From: Faecalibacterium duncaniae
GTDB lineage: Bacteria; Bacillota; Clostridia; Oscillospirales; Ruminococcaceae
Assembly (NCBI RefSeq): GCF_010509575.1
Contig: NZ_CP048437.1
Coordinates: 1,364,001-1,428,000, forward strand
Length of the DNA stretch: 64,000 nt
Reading direction: 5' to 3'
Shown here in pieces: positions 26,059 to 35,460 of the stretch; within the stretch, counting starts at the first letter, position 1, and each line of letters opens with the position of its first letter. The translations under genes were made by a program, and so were the position numbers. The notes below the pieces were generated by a model. That model was not told where the DNA came from, made no database searches, and saw nothing but the letters and a program-made list of their open reading frames with translations.

Positions 26059-27213
26059 ATGTCTGAAAAGCGCAAAGATAGCAAGGGCCGTGTTTTGAAG
26101 GATGGCGAAAGCCAGAGAGCAAACGGCACCTACGACTATCGTTATACCGATATCCACAAGAAACGGCGTTGTATTTACGCTAAATCCCTGACAGAGCTGC
26201 GGAAAAAAGAGGAAGAACTGTGGCGCGATCTGGCAGACGGCATCGACTACGCCGCCGGAGAGATGACGGTGGCTGATCTGGTTGACCGCTATATGAACCT
26301 GAAACGTGGGTTGAAACCCAATTCACTTCGGTCGTACAACACAGCGGTCAAGCGGATTCATGCGGACCCTTTCGGGCAAAAAGCCATCAAAACGGTAAAA
26401 TTGTCCGATGCGAAAGGCTGGTTCGTGTTTCTGCATGACAGCGGTTTCAAGCAAAACACCATAGGAATCCTGCAAAGCGTTGTCAGACCGGCGTTTGAGA
26501 TGGCGGTAGAGGATGACATCATCCGCAAGAATCCATTTAAGTTCAAGCTGTCGGACGTTGTGCCGAAGGACGCTTATGTGCGCAATGCCCTGACCAGAGA
26601 ACAGCAGGAAAAATATCTGCAATTCGTTCAAGACTATGGCGGCAACTATTATGATGATATCGTCATTCTTATGGGAACCGGCTTGCGTGTGAGTGAGTTG
26701 TATGGCCTGACACGAGCAGATATCGACTTTGAACGGCACTGTATCCATGTCCGGCGGCAGCTTTGCCGGACGGCTGAAAAGCCTTACTTTGTCACACCGC
26801 CGAAAACAAAAAGCGGTATCCGCAATGTTCCCATGACAGATACCGTTTGTGCAGCGTTGCGGCGTGTAGTAAAAGCCAGAGCGTCCACGAAAGTGGAAGC
26901 GCTGGTGGATGGTTGCAGCGGATTCCTCTTTCTGGACAAGTCCGGAATGCCGAAGGTGGCAATGCACTTGGAAAACTATATGCGTGGCGTGCAGGGAAAG
27001 TTTGAGAAGGCGTACAGCAAACCTGTTCCGCGCATTACACCTCATGTGCTGCGACACACCTTCTGCACCAATGTCCAGCAGGCTGGACTGGATGTAAAAA
27101 GCTTGCAATACCTGATGGGACACTCCAATGCCAGTGTGACGCTGGATGTCTACACGCACAGCAGCTTTGAATCGGTTGAAAGGGCCTTTGAACAGATCGC
27201 CGGCAACCTGTGA
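26059..27213 (+). CDS. int: Tyrosine recombinase integrase
   Basis: A 384-residue Tn916-type integrase. The N-terminus (to about 65) is the arm-binding domain, then a SAM-like core-binding domain, then the catalytic domain with Arg210 (GTGLRVSEL), HVLRHTF (His329, Arg332), GHS (His355) and the nucleophile Tyr365 (DVYTH). All catalytic residues are present. The ATG at 26,059 follows AAAGGAGTTTCTAA. The TTACGCC repeats and the 16-bp attachment repeat lie directly downstream, so this enzyme probably inserted the island into groEL. Confidence 0.95.
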   Translation: MSEKRKDSKGRVLKDGESQRANGTYDYRYTDIHKKRRCIYAKSLTELRKKEEELWRDLADGIDYAAGEMTVADLVDRYMNLKRGLKPNSLRSYNTAVKRIHADPFGQKAIKTVKLSDAKGWFVFLHDSGFKQNTIGILQSVVRPAFEMAVEDDIIRKNPFKFKLSDVVPKDAYVRNALTREQQEKYLQFVQDYGGNYYDDIVILMGTGLRVSELYGLTRADIDFERHCIHVRRQLCRTAEKPYFVTPPKTKSGIRNVPMTDTVCAALRRVVKARASTKVEALVDGCSGFLFLDKSGMPKVAMHLENYMRGVQGKFEKAYSKPVPRITPHVLRHTFCTNVQQAGLDVKSLQYLMGHSNASVTLDVYTHSSFESVERAFEQIAGNL

Positions 27214-27238
27214 TTTTCGACGTATGAAGCGGAATTTC

Positions 27239-27269
27239 TTACGCCGAAACTTACGCCAAAACTTACGCC
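27239..27269. repeat. Right integrase arm-type repeats (three TTACGCC)
   Basis: TTACGCC at 27,239, 27,251 and 27,263, each 12 bases apart, followed by the inverted form GGCGTA at 27,285. They mirror the set near the left end. Confidence 0.6.
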
Positions 27270-27420
27270 AATCACCCGGTAAGTGGCGTAGATTTGCGTA
27301 GAAAAGCGTGGATCATGCAAAAACGGAGAATCTGGGAAAAGCGGCTTGTGGCCTTGATAATTCTACAAAAGTCTACGTTTCCCGATATTCGTGATTCGGC
27401 TCCAAAAGTGTGGTTTGGAA

Positions 27421-27436
27421 GGGCGGCATGTACTAA
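27421..27436. repeat. Right attachment site (attR core)
   Basis: GGGCGGCATGTACTAA is identical to the end of groEL at 12,606-12,621. The chromosome resumes after it. Confidence 0.85.
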
Positions 27437-27472
27437 GCCGCACTGGTTCCCCATACCAATTCAATACGCCGC

Positions 27473-27515
27473 AGAAGGCAGAACTTCCCATCCGGGAGGC
27501 TCTGCCTTCTTTTTG
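27473..27515 (+). terminator. Displaced native groEL terminator
   Basis: AGAAGGCAGA and TCTGCCTTCT form a perfect 10-bp outer stem, with CTTCCC/GGGAGG inside, followed by five T. It lies 37 bases after the right repeat, where groEL's own terminator would be without the island. Confidence 0.8.
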
Positions 27516-27544
27516 TTGACACCCTTTCCAAACAAGAGTACACT
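27516..27544 (+). promoter_or_regulatory. Promoter of the MoxR operon
   Basis: TTGACA at 27,516-27,521 and TACACT at 27,539-27,544 with a 17-base spacer, 32 bases before the start codon. Confidence 0.7.
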
Positions 27545-27576
27545 TAGAAAAATTGTTTTTGGGAAAGGAAACACCA

Positions 27577-28524
27577 ATGAACACTGCCGCTTTTACCGCC
27601 TACCGCGAAAAAGTTGTGTCCAACTGTGCCCGTGTCATTGTGGGCAAGGAGGATGCTGCCGAGAAAATTCTGGTCAGCTTCCTCTGCGGAGGCCATGTAT
27701 TGCTGGAAGATAAGCCTGGCACCGGAAAAACCATGCTCCTGCGTGCATTTGCGCGCACGGTGGGCGGGGACTTCAAACGGGTGCAGTTCACGCCCGACCT
27801 GCTGCCCTCCGATCTGACCGGCATCAATTTCTACAACCAGAAGTCCGGTGAGTTCGAGTTCCGGCCCGGCCCGCTCTTCACCAACTTTGTGCTGGCGGAC
27901 GAGATCAACCGCGCCACGCCCCGTACCCAGTCGGCCCTGCTGGAAGCCATGGAGGAAAGGCAGATTACCGTGGACGGCGTGACCAGCCGCCTGGCTGAGC
28001 CCTTTATGGTGCTGGCCACCCAGAATCCGCTGGAATCCTTTGGCACCTTCCCGTTGCCAGATGCCCAAATGGACCGTTTTTTCATGCGGCTGTCGCTGGG
28101 CTATATGACCCGGGAGCAGGAGCTGGAGGTGCTCTCCCGCCCCTCGGCCCAGACCGTGCTGAACGAGCTGCAGGCCGTCGTTACTCCCGAGGAGACCGCA
28201 TACGTCCGCACGGCTTACCGGGAGGTCAAGGTCTCCGAGGAGGTCAAGCACTACCTTATGGACATCGTGGAAGCTACCCGTACACAGAGCGGCTTTGTCA
28301 GCGGTGTGTCTACCCGCGGTGCGCTGGCACTCTATCAGGCTGCGCAGGCGTATGCCTCCTTGCAGGGCAGGGAATACGTCATCCCCGAGGACATCAAAGG
28401 GCTGGCCCCGGCGGTGCTTTCTCACCGAATTTCTCTGGGCAGCAGCATGAACGCCGAAGCCGCCGCTCTGCGGATGCGCAAGCTGTTGGCCGAGATCACT
28501 GTGCCGCTGGAGAGTGCGGAATGA
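27577..28524 (+). CDS. MoxR family AAA ATPase
   Basis: A 315-residue MoxR ATPase, a chaperone-like AAA protein that usually works with DUF58 proteins. Walker A GTGKT is at 48-52, Walker B FVLADEINRA near 100, and ATQNPLESFGTFPLPDAQMD contains the conserved sensor and MoxR signature. The ATG at 27,577 follows AAAGGAAACACCA. Its stop overlaps the start of the DUF58 gene, so the two are coupled. The substrate is unknown. Confidence 0.93.
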   Translation: MNTAAFTAYREKVVSNCARVIVGKEDAAEKILVSFLCGGHVLLEDKPGTGKTMLLRAFARTVGGDFKRVQFTPDLLPSDLTGINFYNQKSGEFEFRPGPLFTNFVLADEINRATPRTQSALLEAMEERQITVDGVTSRLAEPFMVLATQNPLESFGTFPLPDAQMDRFFMRLSLGYMTREQELEVLSRPSAQTVLNELQAVVTPEETAYVRTAYREVKVSEEVKHYLMDIVEATRTQSGFVSGVSTRGALALYQAAQAYASLQGREYVIPEDIKGLAPAVLSHRISLGSSMNAEAAALRMRKLLAEITVPLESAE

Positions 28525-29636
28525 GCGCCGTCATCTTCGCGCTGCTATTGGTGGCCACAGCCCTTGGGCTGGAGCGTTACAGCACAGTCCACAGCCTGGA
28601 CGATGTGCAGGGGCGGCTGGAAGTGGAGGATCACCTTGTGGAAGCCGGGGAGCCCGCCATGATCCACCTCGTTGTCCGGAATAACGGCCCCCGTTGGAAG
28701 ATGTTCCTGGCGGCAAAGCTCCACCTGAACAAGGAGTTTCTTCCCTGCGCGGAGCACCACATTGCGCAGGATCAGACAGGTTGGGGCCACACGGTGCGGT
28801 TCACCACCTGGCTGCGCCCGGGGCAGGAGGCAGATTTCTCCACCGCCCTCAGGCTGGAACGCCGGGGCCGCTATGTGCTGGAACCGATGCAGGTCATCGG
28901 CGGCGACTTTCTGGGTCTTGTGGAACAGTCCCGCACCGAGCGGGGCTTCCACGAGCTCATTGTTCCACCCAGGGAGTGCGCTCTGCCGGAACTGGAAGAG
29001 ATGCTGGGCGGTTTTCTGGGCGAGCTTTCGGTGAACCGCTATATCTACGAGGATCCTATTCTCACGGCGGGTTACCGCCCCTACACCAGCGGTGACCCCA
29101 TGCGTTCCATCGCCTGGAAGCAGAGCGTCCGGGGGCAGGGGCTTATGGTCAAAAAGTGGGATTACACCACTGAGCCCCGGGCAGTGGTGCTAGTCCATGC
29201 GGATACCAAGGATTACGACCACCCGGAACCGGCGGAGCTCTGCTACTCCATGGCCCGCACAATCTGCCGGAGGCTGGAAGAAAAGGCGGTGTCCTACCGC
29301 TTTGCGGCAAACGCTGCCTTTGACCTGCTGCTCAATGCGGCTCTCTCCGGTGAGGAGTGGAGAAAACCGCTGGTAACCCCGCAGGGCTACGGCCCCGAAC
29401 ACTACCGCAGGGTGTTGGAAATTCTGGGCCGCGCCACCGGGCAGACCTCCCTTTCCTGCGCGCGGTTCTGCGCCGAATACTACCACCCGCAGGAGCAGGT
29501 CGGCTGCATCGTGGTGACAACGGAGCCGGAAGAAGCTGTGCGTGCTGCCGTGCGGCCCCTGCCTGGCATTCCGCTGCTGGTGCTCACTCCGGAAATGGCC
29601 GCAGAGACGGCCCAGACAGGGGAGGCGGGCGCATGA
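28521..29636 (+). CDS. DUF58 domain protein
   Basis: A 371-residue protein with an N-terminal membrane segment (VIFALLLVATALGL) and a central DUF58 signature, AGYRPYTSGDPMRSIAWKQS, followed by a von Willebrand A-like domain. DUF58 proteins are the regular partners of MoxR ATPases. It overlaps MoxR upstream by four bases and the membrane protein gene downstream by four. Confidence 0.9.
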   Translation: MSAVIFALLLVATALGLERYSTVHSLDDVQGRLEVEDHLVEAGEPAMIHLVVRNNGPRWKMFLAAKLHLNKEFLPCAEHHIAQDQTGWGHTVRFTTWLRPGQEADFSTALRLERRGRYVLEPMQVIGGDFLGLVEQSRTERGFHELIVPPRECALPELEEMLGGFLGELSVNRYIYEDPILTAGYRPYTSGDPMRSIAWKQSVRGQGLMVKKWDYTTEPRAVVLVHADTKDYDHPEPAELCYSMARTICRRLEEKAVSYRFAANAAFDLLLNAALSGEEWRKPLVTPQGYGPEHYRRVLEILGRATGQTSLSCARFCAEYYHPQEQVGCIVVTTEPEEAVRAAVRPLPGIPLLVLTPEMAAETAQTGEAGA

Positions 29637-30841
29637 TGTTCTTACATACCCTGCGCCTGGCAGGTGATCTGAGCTTTTACTATGCCTTTGCGGGCTTTTT
29701 TGCTGCCAGCTTCGGCGGGACACCCATGCCGCTGGTGCTGGTCTGGTCTGCCCTCTGCTTTGGTCTGGCCTCCTGCTTTGAGGGCAGCCGTCCCCTCCGC
29801 ACCTCTCTTGCGGCCCTGAGCGCGGCGGCGCTGCTCCTCCTGCCTACAGGGGCGGACAAGCTCTGCTACTTCCCGGCGGCAGTCTACCCGGTGCTGCTGG
29901 CCTACACCGGCGATTTTGCCCTTTCGCCGATGCGGCAGGCCGAGCGCCTGCGCTGGCTCTGCCGGGTATGGCCCTTCTTTGCAGTGGCAATGCTGCTGTG
30001 GAACGCCAACGCGGTGCTTTCGGTGGCCCTGCCCTTTGCGACGGCGGCAGCGGTGCTTCTGGTGGGGTTCAACCGCACCACCCGGCAGGACCCGGAGATC
30101 TCCACCCGTCCGGGCTATCTGCTGCTTTCCGGCGGCGTGCTGGCGGCGGTGTGCGCAGGGCCGTTCCTGCTCAGCCGCAGTGTTGTGGTTGCCGGTGCAA
30201 AGGCGGCTGCATCTGCCGTTTACTTTGGCGGGATCGTGCCGGTGTTGCAGCTGTTTTTGAACAACATTGTGGTGCAGGGTGTGACTTGGCTGTTCCACGG
30301 CATCCTGCAGTTCATCCGCTGGCTCTTCACCCTCTTTCCGCCCAAACCGTTGGAGCGCACCGAGATCGTTTCTACCGATGAGGTCATCGCCAACGCCCAA
30401 AAGGCCGCCGAGAACGCAGAACCGCTCATCAACGGGATGTCGATGCTGACCGTGCTCGGTATCCTGCTGGCGGTCCTCTGTGCGGTGCTGGTGGTGCGGC
30501 ATTTCCTGCGCCAGAAGTTCCGGCACACGGACACTGCCTGCACGGACACCACTGTGCGGCGTAGCACCCACAAGCGTGTCCGCCGCTGGCCCGGGCTTTT
30601 TCTCAGCCCGGTGGACAAGGTGCGGCGGGAGTATGCCATCTATCTGGACCACTGCCAGCGCCACGGCGTGACCATCCTGCGGGGCGATACCAGCCTTGAC
30701 CTGACCGGCCGCGCTTTCGGTATGGACTTTGCCGCCGAGGCCGAGCTGCGCCAGATCTACCTCAAAGCCCGCTACAACGGCACCGCCACGGCCGAGGATG
30801 CCGCCCGTGCCGCTGAGCTCGTCCGAAAAATCTGCTCCTGA
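29633..30841 (+). CDS. Polytopic membrane protein with cytoplasmic C-terminal domain
   Basis: A 402-residue protein. The first 270 residues have seven or more hydrophobic segments; one further segment (LTVLGILLAVLCAVLVVRHF, about 270-295) precedes a soluble C-terminal domain (VRREYAIYLDHCQRHGVTIL) resembling DUF4129. In related operons a transglutaminase-like membrane protein is found here, but no Cys-His-Asp triad is visible. The ATG at 29,633 overlaps the DUF58 stop and has GGGGAGGCGG before it. It completes a MoxR-DUF58-membrane protein unit. Confidence 0.75.
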   Translation: MMFLHTLRLAGDLSFYYAFAGFFAASFGGTPMPLVLVWSALCFGLASCFEGSRPLRTSLAALSAAALLLLPTGADKLCYFPAAVYPVLLAYTGDFALSPMRQAERLRWLCRVWPFFAVAMLLWNANAVLSVALPFATAAAVLLVGFNRTTRQDPEISTRPGYLLLSGGVLAAVCAGPFLLSRSVVVAGAKAAASAVYFGGIVPVLQLFLNNIVVQGVTWLFHGILQFIRWLFTLFPPKPLERTEIVSTDEVIANAQKAAENAEPLINGMSMLTVLGILLAVLCAVLVVRHFLRQKFRHTDTACTDTTVRRSTHKRVRRWPGLFLSPVDKVRREYAIYLDHCQRHGVTILRGDTSLDLTGRAFGMDFAAEAELRQIYLKARYNGTATAEDAARAAELVRKICS

Positions 30842-30894
30842 ACGCATCAACGCCCCCTTTCCTGCCCATCCTAAGCGGGAGAGGGGGCGTTTTC

Positions 30895-32487
30895 ATGTCC
30901 GGCAAACGGGTGCTGGCCCTGTATGGGGCCTTGCTGTTCTGCTTTGCGGCGGTGGTCTGCCGCCTGTACTGGCTCTGCTCCGACACGGACTACGGGGCCC
31001 GGGCGGCGGCGCAGAGCGTGGTCACCCTCCACCTGCCCGCCCGGCGGGGCAATTTTTATGATCACAGGGGCCAGCTCCTCACGGGGCAGACCACCCGCTG
31101 GATGGCCCTCTGCGTGCCCGGGGAGGGCAGCTATGCCCGCCTGTTCGCCTACACCGATGCCGCCGGGCAGGCGGCGCTCTACCAGAAGCGGAACGCCGCG
31201 TCCCCGTTCTTGCTGGAGGTGGACCGGGATGTTTCTGCGCTGGGCGTTTCCTGCTGGCCAGCGGCGCGGCGAAGCTCTGCCGCCCCGCTGGCAGTGCAGC
31301 TGCTGGGGTATCTCGATGGCGAGGGCCATGGTGCTGCCGGTCTGGAAGCCGCCTTTGACGAACTGCTCACCGGCAGCGGGGCAGGGGATACCCTGCTCTG
31401 CACCGTCAACGCCCAGGGAAAGCTGCGGGCCGAGCCCGTCCTCACCCCCGCCGACAGCGGGGCCGTGGGGGTGCAGCTGACCCTTTCCCGGGAGATCCAG
31501 CAGACCGCCGAGGCCGTGGCCAACGAGACGATGCAGAGCGGCTGTATCCTGGTGCTGGACACCGCCAACGCCAAGGTGCGGGCCTGCGTCAGCCGCCCCG
31601 GCTATGATCCGGAAAACATTTCGGCCAGCCTGAACGCCCCGGACAGCCCCCTGCTGGAACGGGCGTTCCAGTGCTATGCCGTGGGCTCGGTGTTCAAGCC
31701 GGTGGTGGCGGCAGCGGCGCTGGAGGCAGGGGAGAGCGGCTTTGTCTACACCTGCCCCGGCTGGTGCGCGGTGGATGGCCGGATCTTCCGCTGTGCGGGC
31801 GGCATTCCCCATGGTGAGGTGGATCTGGCCGGCGCGCTGGAAAAGAGCTGCAACGGCTACTTCATCCGGCTGGGGCAGGCGCTGGGGGCCGATGCTGTCC
31901 GCGCCATGGCAGAGCAGTTGGGCTTCGGGCAGGCGATCCCGCTCACCGATGCCCTGCACACGGCGGCGGGGGTCCTGCCAGAGCGGGAGGCTCTTGCGTC
32001 CAGCGGGGCCTACGCCAATTTCTGCTTTGGGCAGGGGGAGCTGCTGGCATCCCCCCTGCAGGTCGCCGCCATGATGAACACCATTGCCTGCGGGGGGATC
32101 TGCCGCACCCCGCTGCTGCTGGAGACTACTCTGGACGAGACCACCGGCACACCACTCACGGCGCTTTCCCATGTCCGGAGCAGGCGGGTGCTTACAAAGT
32201 GCACCGCCGCCGCCCTGCAGGCCCTGTTGGCGGGTGTAGTGGCCGGGGGCACCGGCCATGAGGCCGCCCTGCCCGGCCAGACCGCGGCAGGCAAGACCGG
32301 CACGGCCCAGACCGGCCAGTTTTCCGGCGGTACAGAGCTGAAAAATTACTGGTTTGCGGGTTTTGTCCCGGCAGAGCAGCCCCGCTATACCATCGTGGTG
32401 CTGCAGGACACGCAGGCCGAGCCTGCCTTTTCCAGCGCGGCCATCTTTGCCCGGGTGGCGGCAGGGCTGGAAATTCTGGCCCCGTAG
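30895..32487 (+). CDS. Class B penicillin-binding protein (transpeptidase)
   Basis: A 530-residue membrane-anchored transpeptidase. An N-terminal anchor (about 7-27) is followed by the dimerisation domain with PARRGNFYDHRGQLL, and the transpeptidase domain with SVFK (Ser265-Lys268), SCN (318-320) and GKTGTAQT near 465. It lacks PASTA repeats and is short for the family. It cross-links peptidoglycan outside the membrane; SpoVD/PBP2-like sporulation or elongation roles cannot be told apart here. It starts 53 bases after the MoxR cluster and may be in the same transcript. Confidence 0.88.
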   Translation: MSGKRVLALYGALLFCFAAVVCRLYWLCSDTDYGARAAAQSVVTLHLPARRGNFYDHRGQLLTGQTTRWMALCVPGEGSYARLFAYTDAAGQAALYQKRNAASPFLLEVDRDVSALGVSCWPAARRSSAAPLAVQLLGYLDGEGHGAAGLEAAFDELLTGSGAGDTLLCTVNAQGKLRAEPVLTPADSGAVGVQLTLSREIQQTAEAVANETMQSGCILVLDTANAKVRACVSRPGYDPENISASLNAPDSPLLERAFQCYAVGSVFKPVVAAAALEAGESGFVYTCPGWCAVDGRIFRCAGGIPHGEVDLAGALEKSCNGYFIRLGQALGADAVRAMAEQLGFGQAIPLTDALHTAAGVLPEREALASSGAYANFCFGQGELLASPLQVAAMMNTIACGGICRTPLLLETTLDETTGTPLTALSHVRSRRVLTKCTAAALQALLAGVVAGGTGHEAALPGQTAAGKTGTAQTGQFSGGTELKNYWFAGFVPAEQPRYTIVVLQDTQAEPAFSSAAIFARVAAGLEILAP

Positions 32488-32586
32488 CCCACAGTTTTTC
32501 TTGCATTTCCCGGGCTTTTGTGCTATCATACACTTGTATTTGTATGCAGTCTCTATGAAACTAAAGATAAAAGGAGCGTTCCATCC

Positions 32587-32835
32587 ATGTCTGTCATTGA
32601 AATCGTCGGCGGTGCCATCCTGCTGGTCGTCTCGGCCGTCATCATTCTCCTCACCCTGATGCAGCACACCCACGGTCAGGGTCTGGCCGGTGCCATCAAC
32701 GGTGGTGTGGGCGGTGCCAACAATGCACGCCTGACCCCTGCGGATCAGATGCTGGCCAAGGTGACCCGCATTGCAGGCATCGTGTTCTTTGTGGTGGCTA
32801 TCCTGGCCTGTGTGTTCGCCAGCCGTCTGGCCTGA
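32587..32835 (+). CDS. secG: Preprotein translocase subunit SecG
   Basis: An 82-residue protein with two membrane segments (IVGGAILLVVSAVIILLTLM and ITRIAGIVFFVVAILACVFA-like) separated by a Gly/Asn-rich loop, the normal SecG layout. The ATG at 32,587 follows AAAGGAGCGTTCCATCC. secG-rnr is a common order in Firmicutes. Confidence 0.9.
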   Translation: MSVIEIVGGAILLVVSAVIILLTLMQHTHGQGLAGAINGGVGGANNARLTPADQMLAKVTRIAGIVFFVVAILACVFASRLA

Positions 32836-32845
32836 GCACTCGTGT

Positions 32846-32877
32846 ACAGCCCCGTGTAAGGCGGGGCTGTTTTTCTG
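32846..32877 (+). terminator. secG terminator
   Basis: CAGCCCCG and CGGGGCTG stem with a TGTAAGG loop and a T-run. Confidence 0.8.
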
Positions 32878-32950
32878 TCTAAACCTCTCGTGGGAAAGAA
32901 GTTGTCCGGGTTCCATTGGAGAATGCCGGAAAAGTGTTAAGGAGAAAAAT

Positions 32951-35068
32951 ATGTCATTACGCGATAAAATTGAACATGCCATCCAGAACCAGCCCTGCAT
33001 GGTCAAGGACCTCAAGGCAAAGTTCGGCGGCGACCGTGCCGCGGACCGCAAGGTGATGGAGGCTCTGGACGAGCTGGTGCACGATGCTGTGGTCTGCCAG
33101 AAGTCCGGCGTGTTCTTCACTGCCCGCTCCGGCCGTGCCGAAAAGGCCCTGCCCTGCAAGGTGGTCAAGCTGGGCAAGAACTTTGCCTTTGTGATGCTGG
33201 AGGATGAATCCGGCGATATCTTCATCCCGGGCCGCTTCACCCGCGGTGCCATGCCCGGCGATTCTGTTCTGGTGGAAAAGTTTGCCCACCCCCGGGTGGA
33301 GGGCAGCGATGAGGGCGAGATCCTTGCCGTGCTCGAGCAGAAGAACGACATGGTGGGCACTGTCCGCCGCATCGAGGGCCGCCTGAAGTTCGTGCCCGAT
33401 GACTGCCCGGCCATCTCCATGACCATCCAGCGCGACTGCGAGGGCGGCGCGAAGGACGGCGACAAGGTGGCTGTGGAGATCCTGCAGCGCGGGACCCGGC
33501 AGGAGGATCACCGCGTGGGCGTTTCCATGCGCTTTGGCAGCTGCGAGGAGGCCAAGCGCTGCGCCAAGGCCCTGCTCTATGCCAAGGACATCCACACCCG
33601 TTTCCCCGAGAAGGTGCGGGACGAGGCCAAGAAGTTCGAGGACATGACCGTGTCTGAGGAGGACTGCAAGGGCCGCATGGATCTGCGCGCTCTGCCCATC
33701 TTCACCATCGACAGCGCCGAGACCAAGGATATCGACGATGCCGTCAGCCTGACCCGGCTCCCCGGTGGCGGCTATGAGCTGGGCGTTCACATCGCCGATG
33801 TCTCCCACTACGTCAAGCCCGGCAGTGAGCTGAACGAGGAGGCCTTCAACCGCGCCACTTCGGTCTACTATGCGGATCAGGTCGTGCCCATGCTGCCCAA
33901 GAGCCTTTCCAACGGCATCTGCTCCCTGAACGAGAAGGAGCTGCGCCTGGCGTTCTCCTGCCTGATGCGTCTGGATCAGGACGGCAATCTGACCGACTAC
34001 AAGTTCGTCAAATCCATCATCTGCAGCCGAGTCAAGGGCGTGTATTCTGAGATCAACGCCCTGCTGGCCGGCACTGCCGATGCCGAGACGCAGGCCAAGT
34101 ACGCCGAGGTGCTGGATCAGCTGCCCGCCATGAAGGAGCTGTACGCCCACCGCGCCCGCCTGCGCAAGGAGCGCGGCTGCATCGATTTCGAGAGCGGGGA
34201 AGTCAAGCTCATTCTGGATGAGAACGGCCACTGCATCGATGTGAAAAAGCGCACCTCCGGCGAGAGCGAGGCCATGATCGAGGAGTTCATGCTGCTGGCC
34301 AACCAGTGCGCCGCCCACTTTGCCCGGGTCAAGCAGATCCCCTTTGTCTACCGTGTCCACGAGGAGCCCAACGGCGAGAAGCTGGAGCGCCTGCACAGCC
34401 TGCTGCAGGCCTGCGGCATCAACGACCACTTTGCCAAGGAGGTGCCCACCCCCAAGGAGCTGAGCGCCATTCTGGAAGGCGTGCGCGGCACCCCATTTGA
34501 GCAGATCGTCAACACCGGAATGCTCCGCTGCATGTCCAAGGCCTGCTATGAGGAAAAGCCCAAGGGTCACTATGGTCTGGTGCTCAAGGACTACGCCCAC
34601 TTCACCAGCCCCATCCGCCGCTACCCGGATCTGGCCATCCACCGCATGATGACCGACCTGCTCAGCGGCACCGACAAGGAGACCATGATCGTCCGCTACA
34701 CCGATTTCGCGGAGAAGGCCTCCAAACAGTCCAGCGAGCGGGAAGTGCTGGCCGTTCAGATCGAGCGCAAGGCCGAGGATTACTACAAGGCCGAGTACGC
34801 CCGCCGCCATCTGGGTGAGTGCTACGAGGGCATCATCTCCGGCGTGACCCAGCGCGGCATCTTTGTGGAGCTGGAGAACGGCGTGGAGGGCTTTGTGCCC
34901 GCTTCCAGCCTGACCGCCACCGGCACCACCCTCACCGAGGGCATCCGCCTTTCTGACCCCGCCTCCGGCAAGACCTGGAGCCTGGGCGACAGCATGATGA
35001 TCACCATCGTCCGCGCCGATATCAACCTTGGCAAGGTCGATTTTGAGGTAGCACCCGAAACAAAATAA
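32951..35068 (+). CDS. rnr: Ribonuclease R
   Basis: A 705-residue 3'-5' exoribonuclease that degrades structured RNA. An N-terminal winged helix (about 1-60) and cold-shock-like domains precede the RNB catalytic domain with TIDSAETKDIDDAVSL (about 250-265, metal-binding aspartates) and HFTSPIRRYPDLAIHRMM; a C-terminal S1 domain (YEGIISGVTQRGIFVELENG) follows. The ATG at 32,951 has AAGGAGAAAAAT before it. The length and domain order are normal. Confidence 0.95.
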   Translation: MSLRDKIEHAIQNQPCMVKDLKAKFGGDRAADRKVMEALDELVHDAVVCQKSGVFFTARSGRAEKALPCKVVKLGKNFAFVMLEDESGDIFIPGRFTRGAMPGDSVLVEKFAHPRVEGSDEGEILAVLEQKNDMVGTVRRIEGRLKFVPDDCPAISMTIQRDCEGGAKDGDKVAVEILQRGTRQEDHRVGVSMRFGSCEEAKRCAKALLYAKDIHTRFPEKVRDEAKKFEDMTVSEEDCKGRMDLRALPIFTIDSAETKDIDDAVSLTRLPGGGYELGVHIADVSHYVKPGSELNEEAFNRATSVYYADQVVPMLPKSLSNGICSLNEKELRLAFSCLMRLDQDGNLTDYKFVKSIICSRVKGVYSEINALLAGTADAETQAKYAEVLDQLPAMKELYAHRARLRKERGCIDFESGEVKLILDENGHCIDVKKRTSGESEAMIEEFMLLANQCAAHFARVKQIPFVYRVHEEPNGEKLERLHSLLQACGINDHFAKEVPTPKELSAILEGVRGTPFEQIVNTGMLRCMSKACYEEKPKGHYGLVLKDYAHFTSPIRRYPDLAIHRMMTDLLSGTDKETMIVRYTDFAEKASKQSSEREVLAVQIERKAEDYYKAEYARRHLGECYEGIISGVTQRGIFVELENGVEGFVPASSLTATGTTLTEGIRLSDPASGKTWSLGDSMMITIVRADINLGKVDFEVAPETK

Positions 35069-35082
35069 CGGATAAAGAAACG

Positions 35083-35120
35083 CAAGCGTTCACCTTCCCT
35101 GGAGGGTGAGCGCTTTTTTT
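35083..35120 (+). terminator. rnr terminator
   Basis: AGCGTTCACCTTCC and GGAGGGTGAGCGCT form a stem followed by seven T. Confidence 0.85.
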
Positions 35121-35128
35121 GTTGGACT

Positions 35129-35282
35129 AAACCCCTCAGGCGCTTTGCGCCAGCTCCCCTGGTAGGGGAGCCCTTGGCATAATGGTGCAGTCTGTGCGGA
35201 AAGGGGGACTTGCAAAGCTTTATGCAATGCCAAAGGCCCCCCCTATTAGCGGGGGCTGTCACCGCAGGTGACTGGGGGGGTT
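35129..35282. repeat. MITE-like dispersed repeat, copy 1
   Basis: A 154-bp unit beginning AACCCCTC and ending GGGGGGTT, with internal inverted GCTCCCCTGGTAGGGGAGC and AAGCTTTATGCAATGCC. A related unit lies at 43,808-43,944. It has no coding capacity. The rest of the gap to 35,460 holds the oleate hydratase promoter. Confidence 0.7.
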
Positions 35283-35356
35283 ATACACAGTTTCGTCATA
35301 TTTCCGACAATGGTTGTGTTTTGTATAAATTTTATACACTGTTCAGGATTTGTTTG

Positions 35357-35385
35357 TTGTTCTGAAAAAACCGCTGGGGTATACT
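35357..35385 (+). promoter_or_regulatory. Promoter of the oleate hydratase gene
   Basis: TTGTTC at 35,357-35,362 and TATACT at 35,380-35,385 with a 17-base spacer. Confidence 0.55.
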
Positions 35386-35460
35386 AAGCACAACGAAAGG
35401 GGAGACGACACAGAACCATGAACGCGGTCTTCCCAATACGATTTACAGGAGGTTCCCAGT

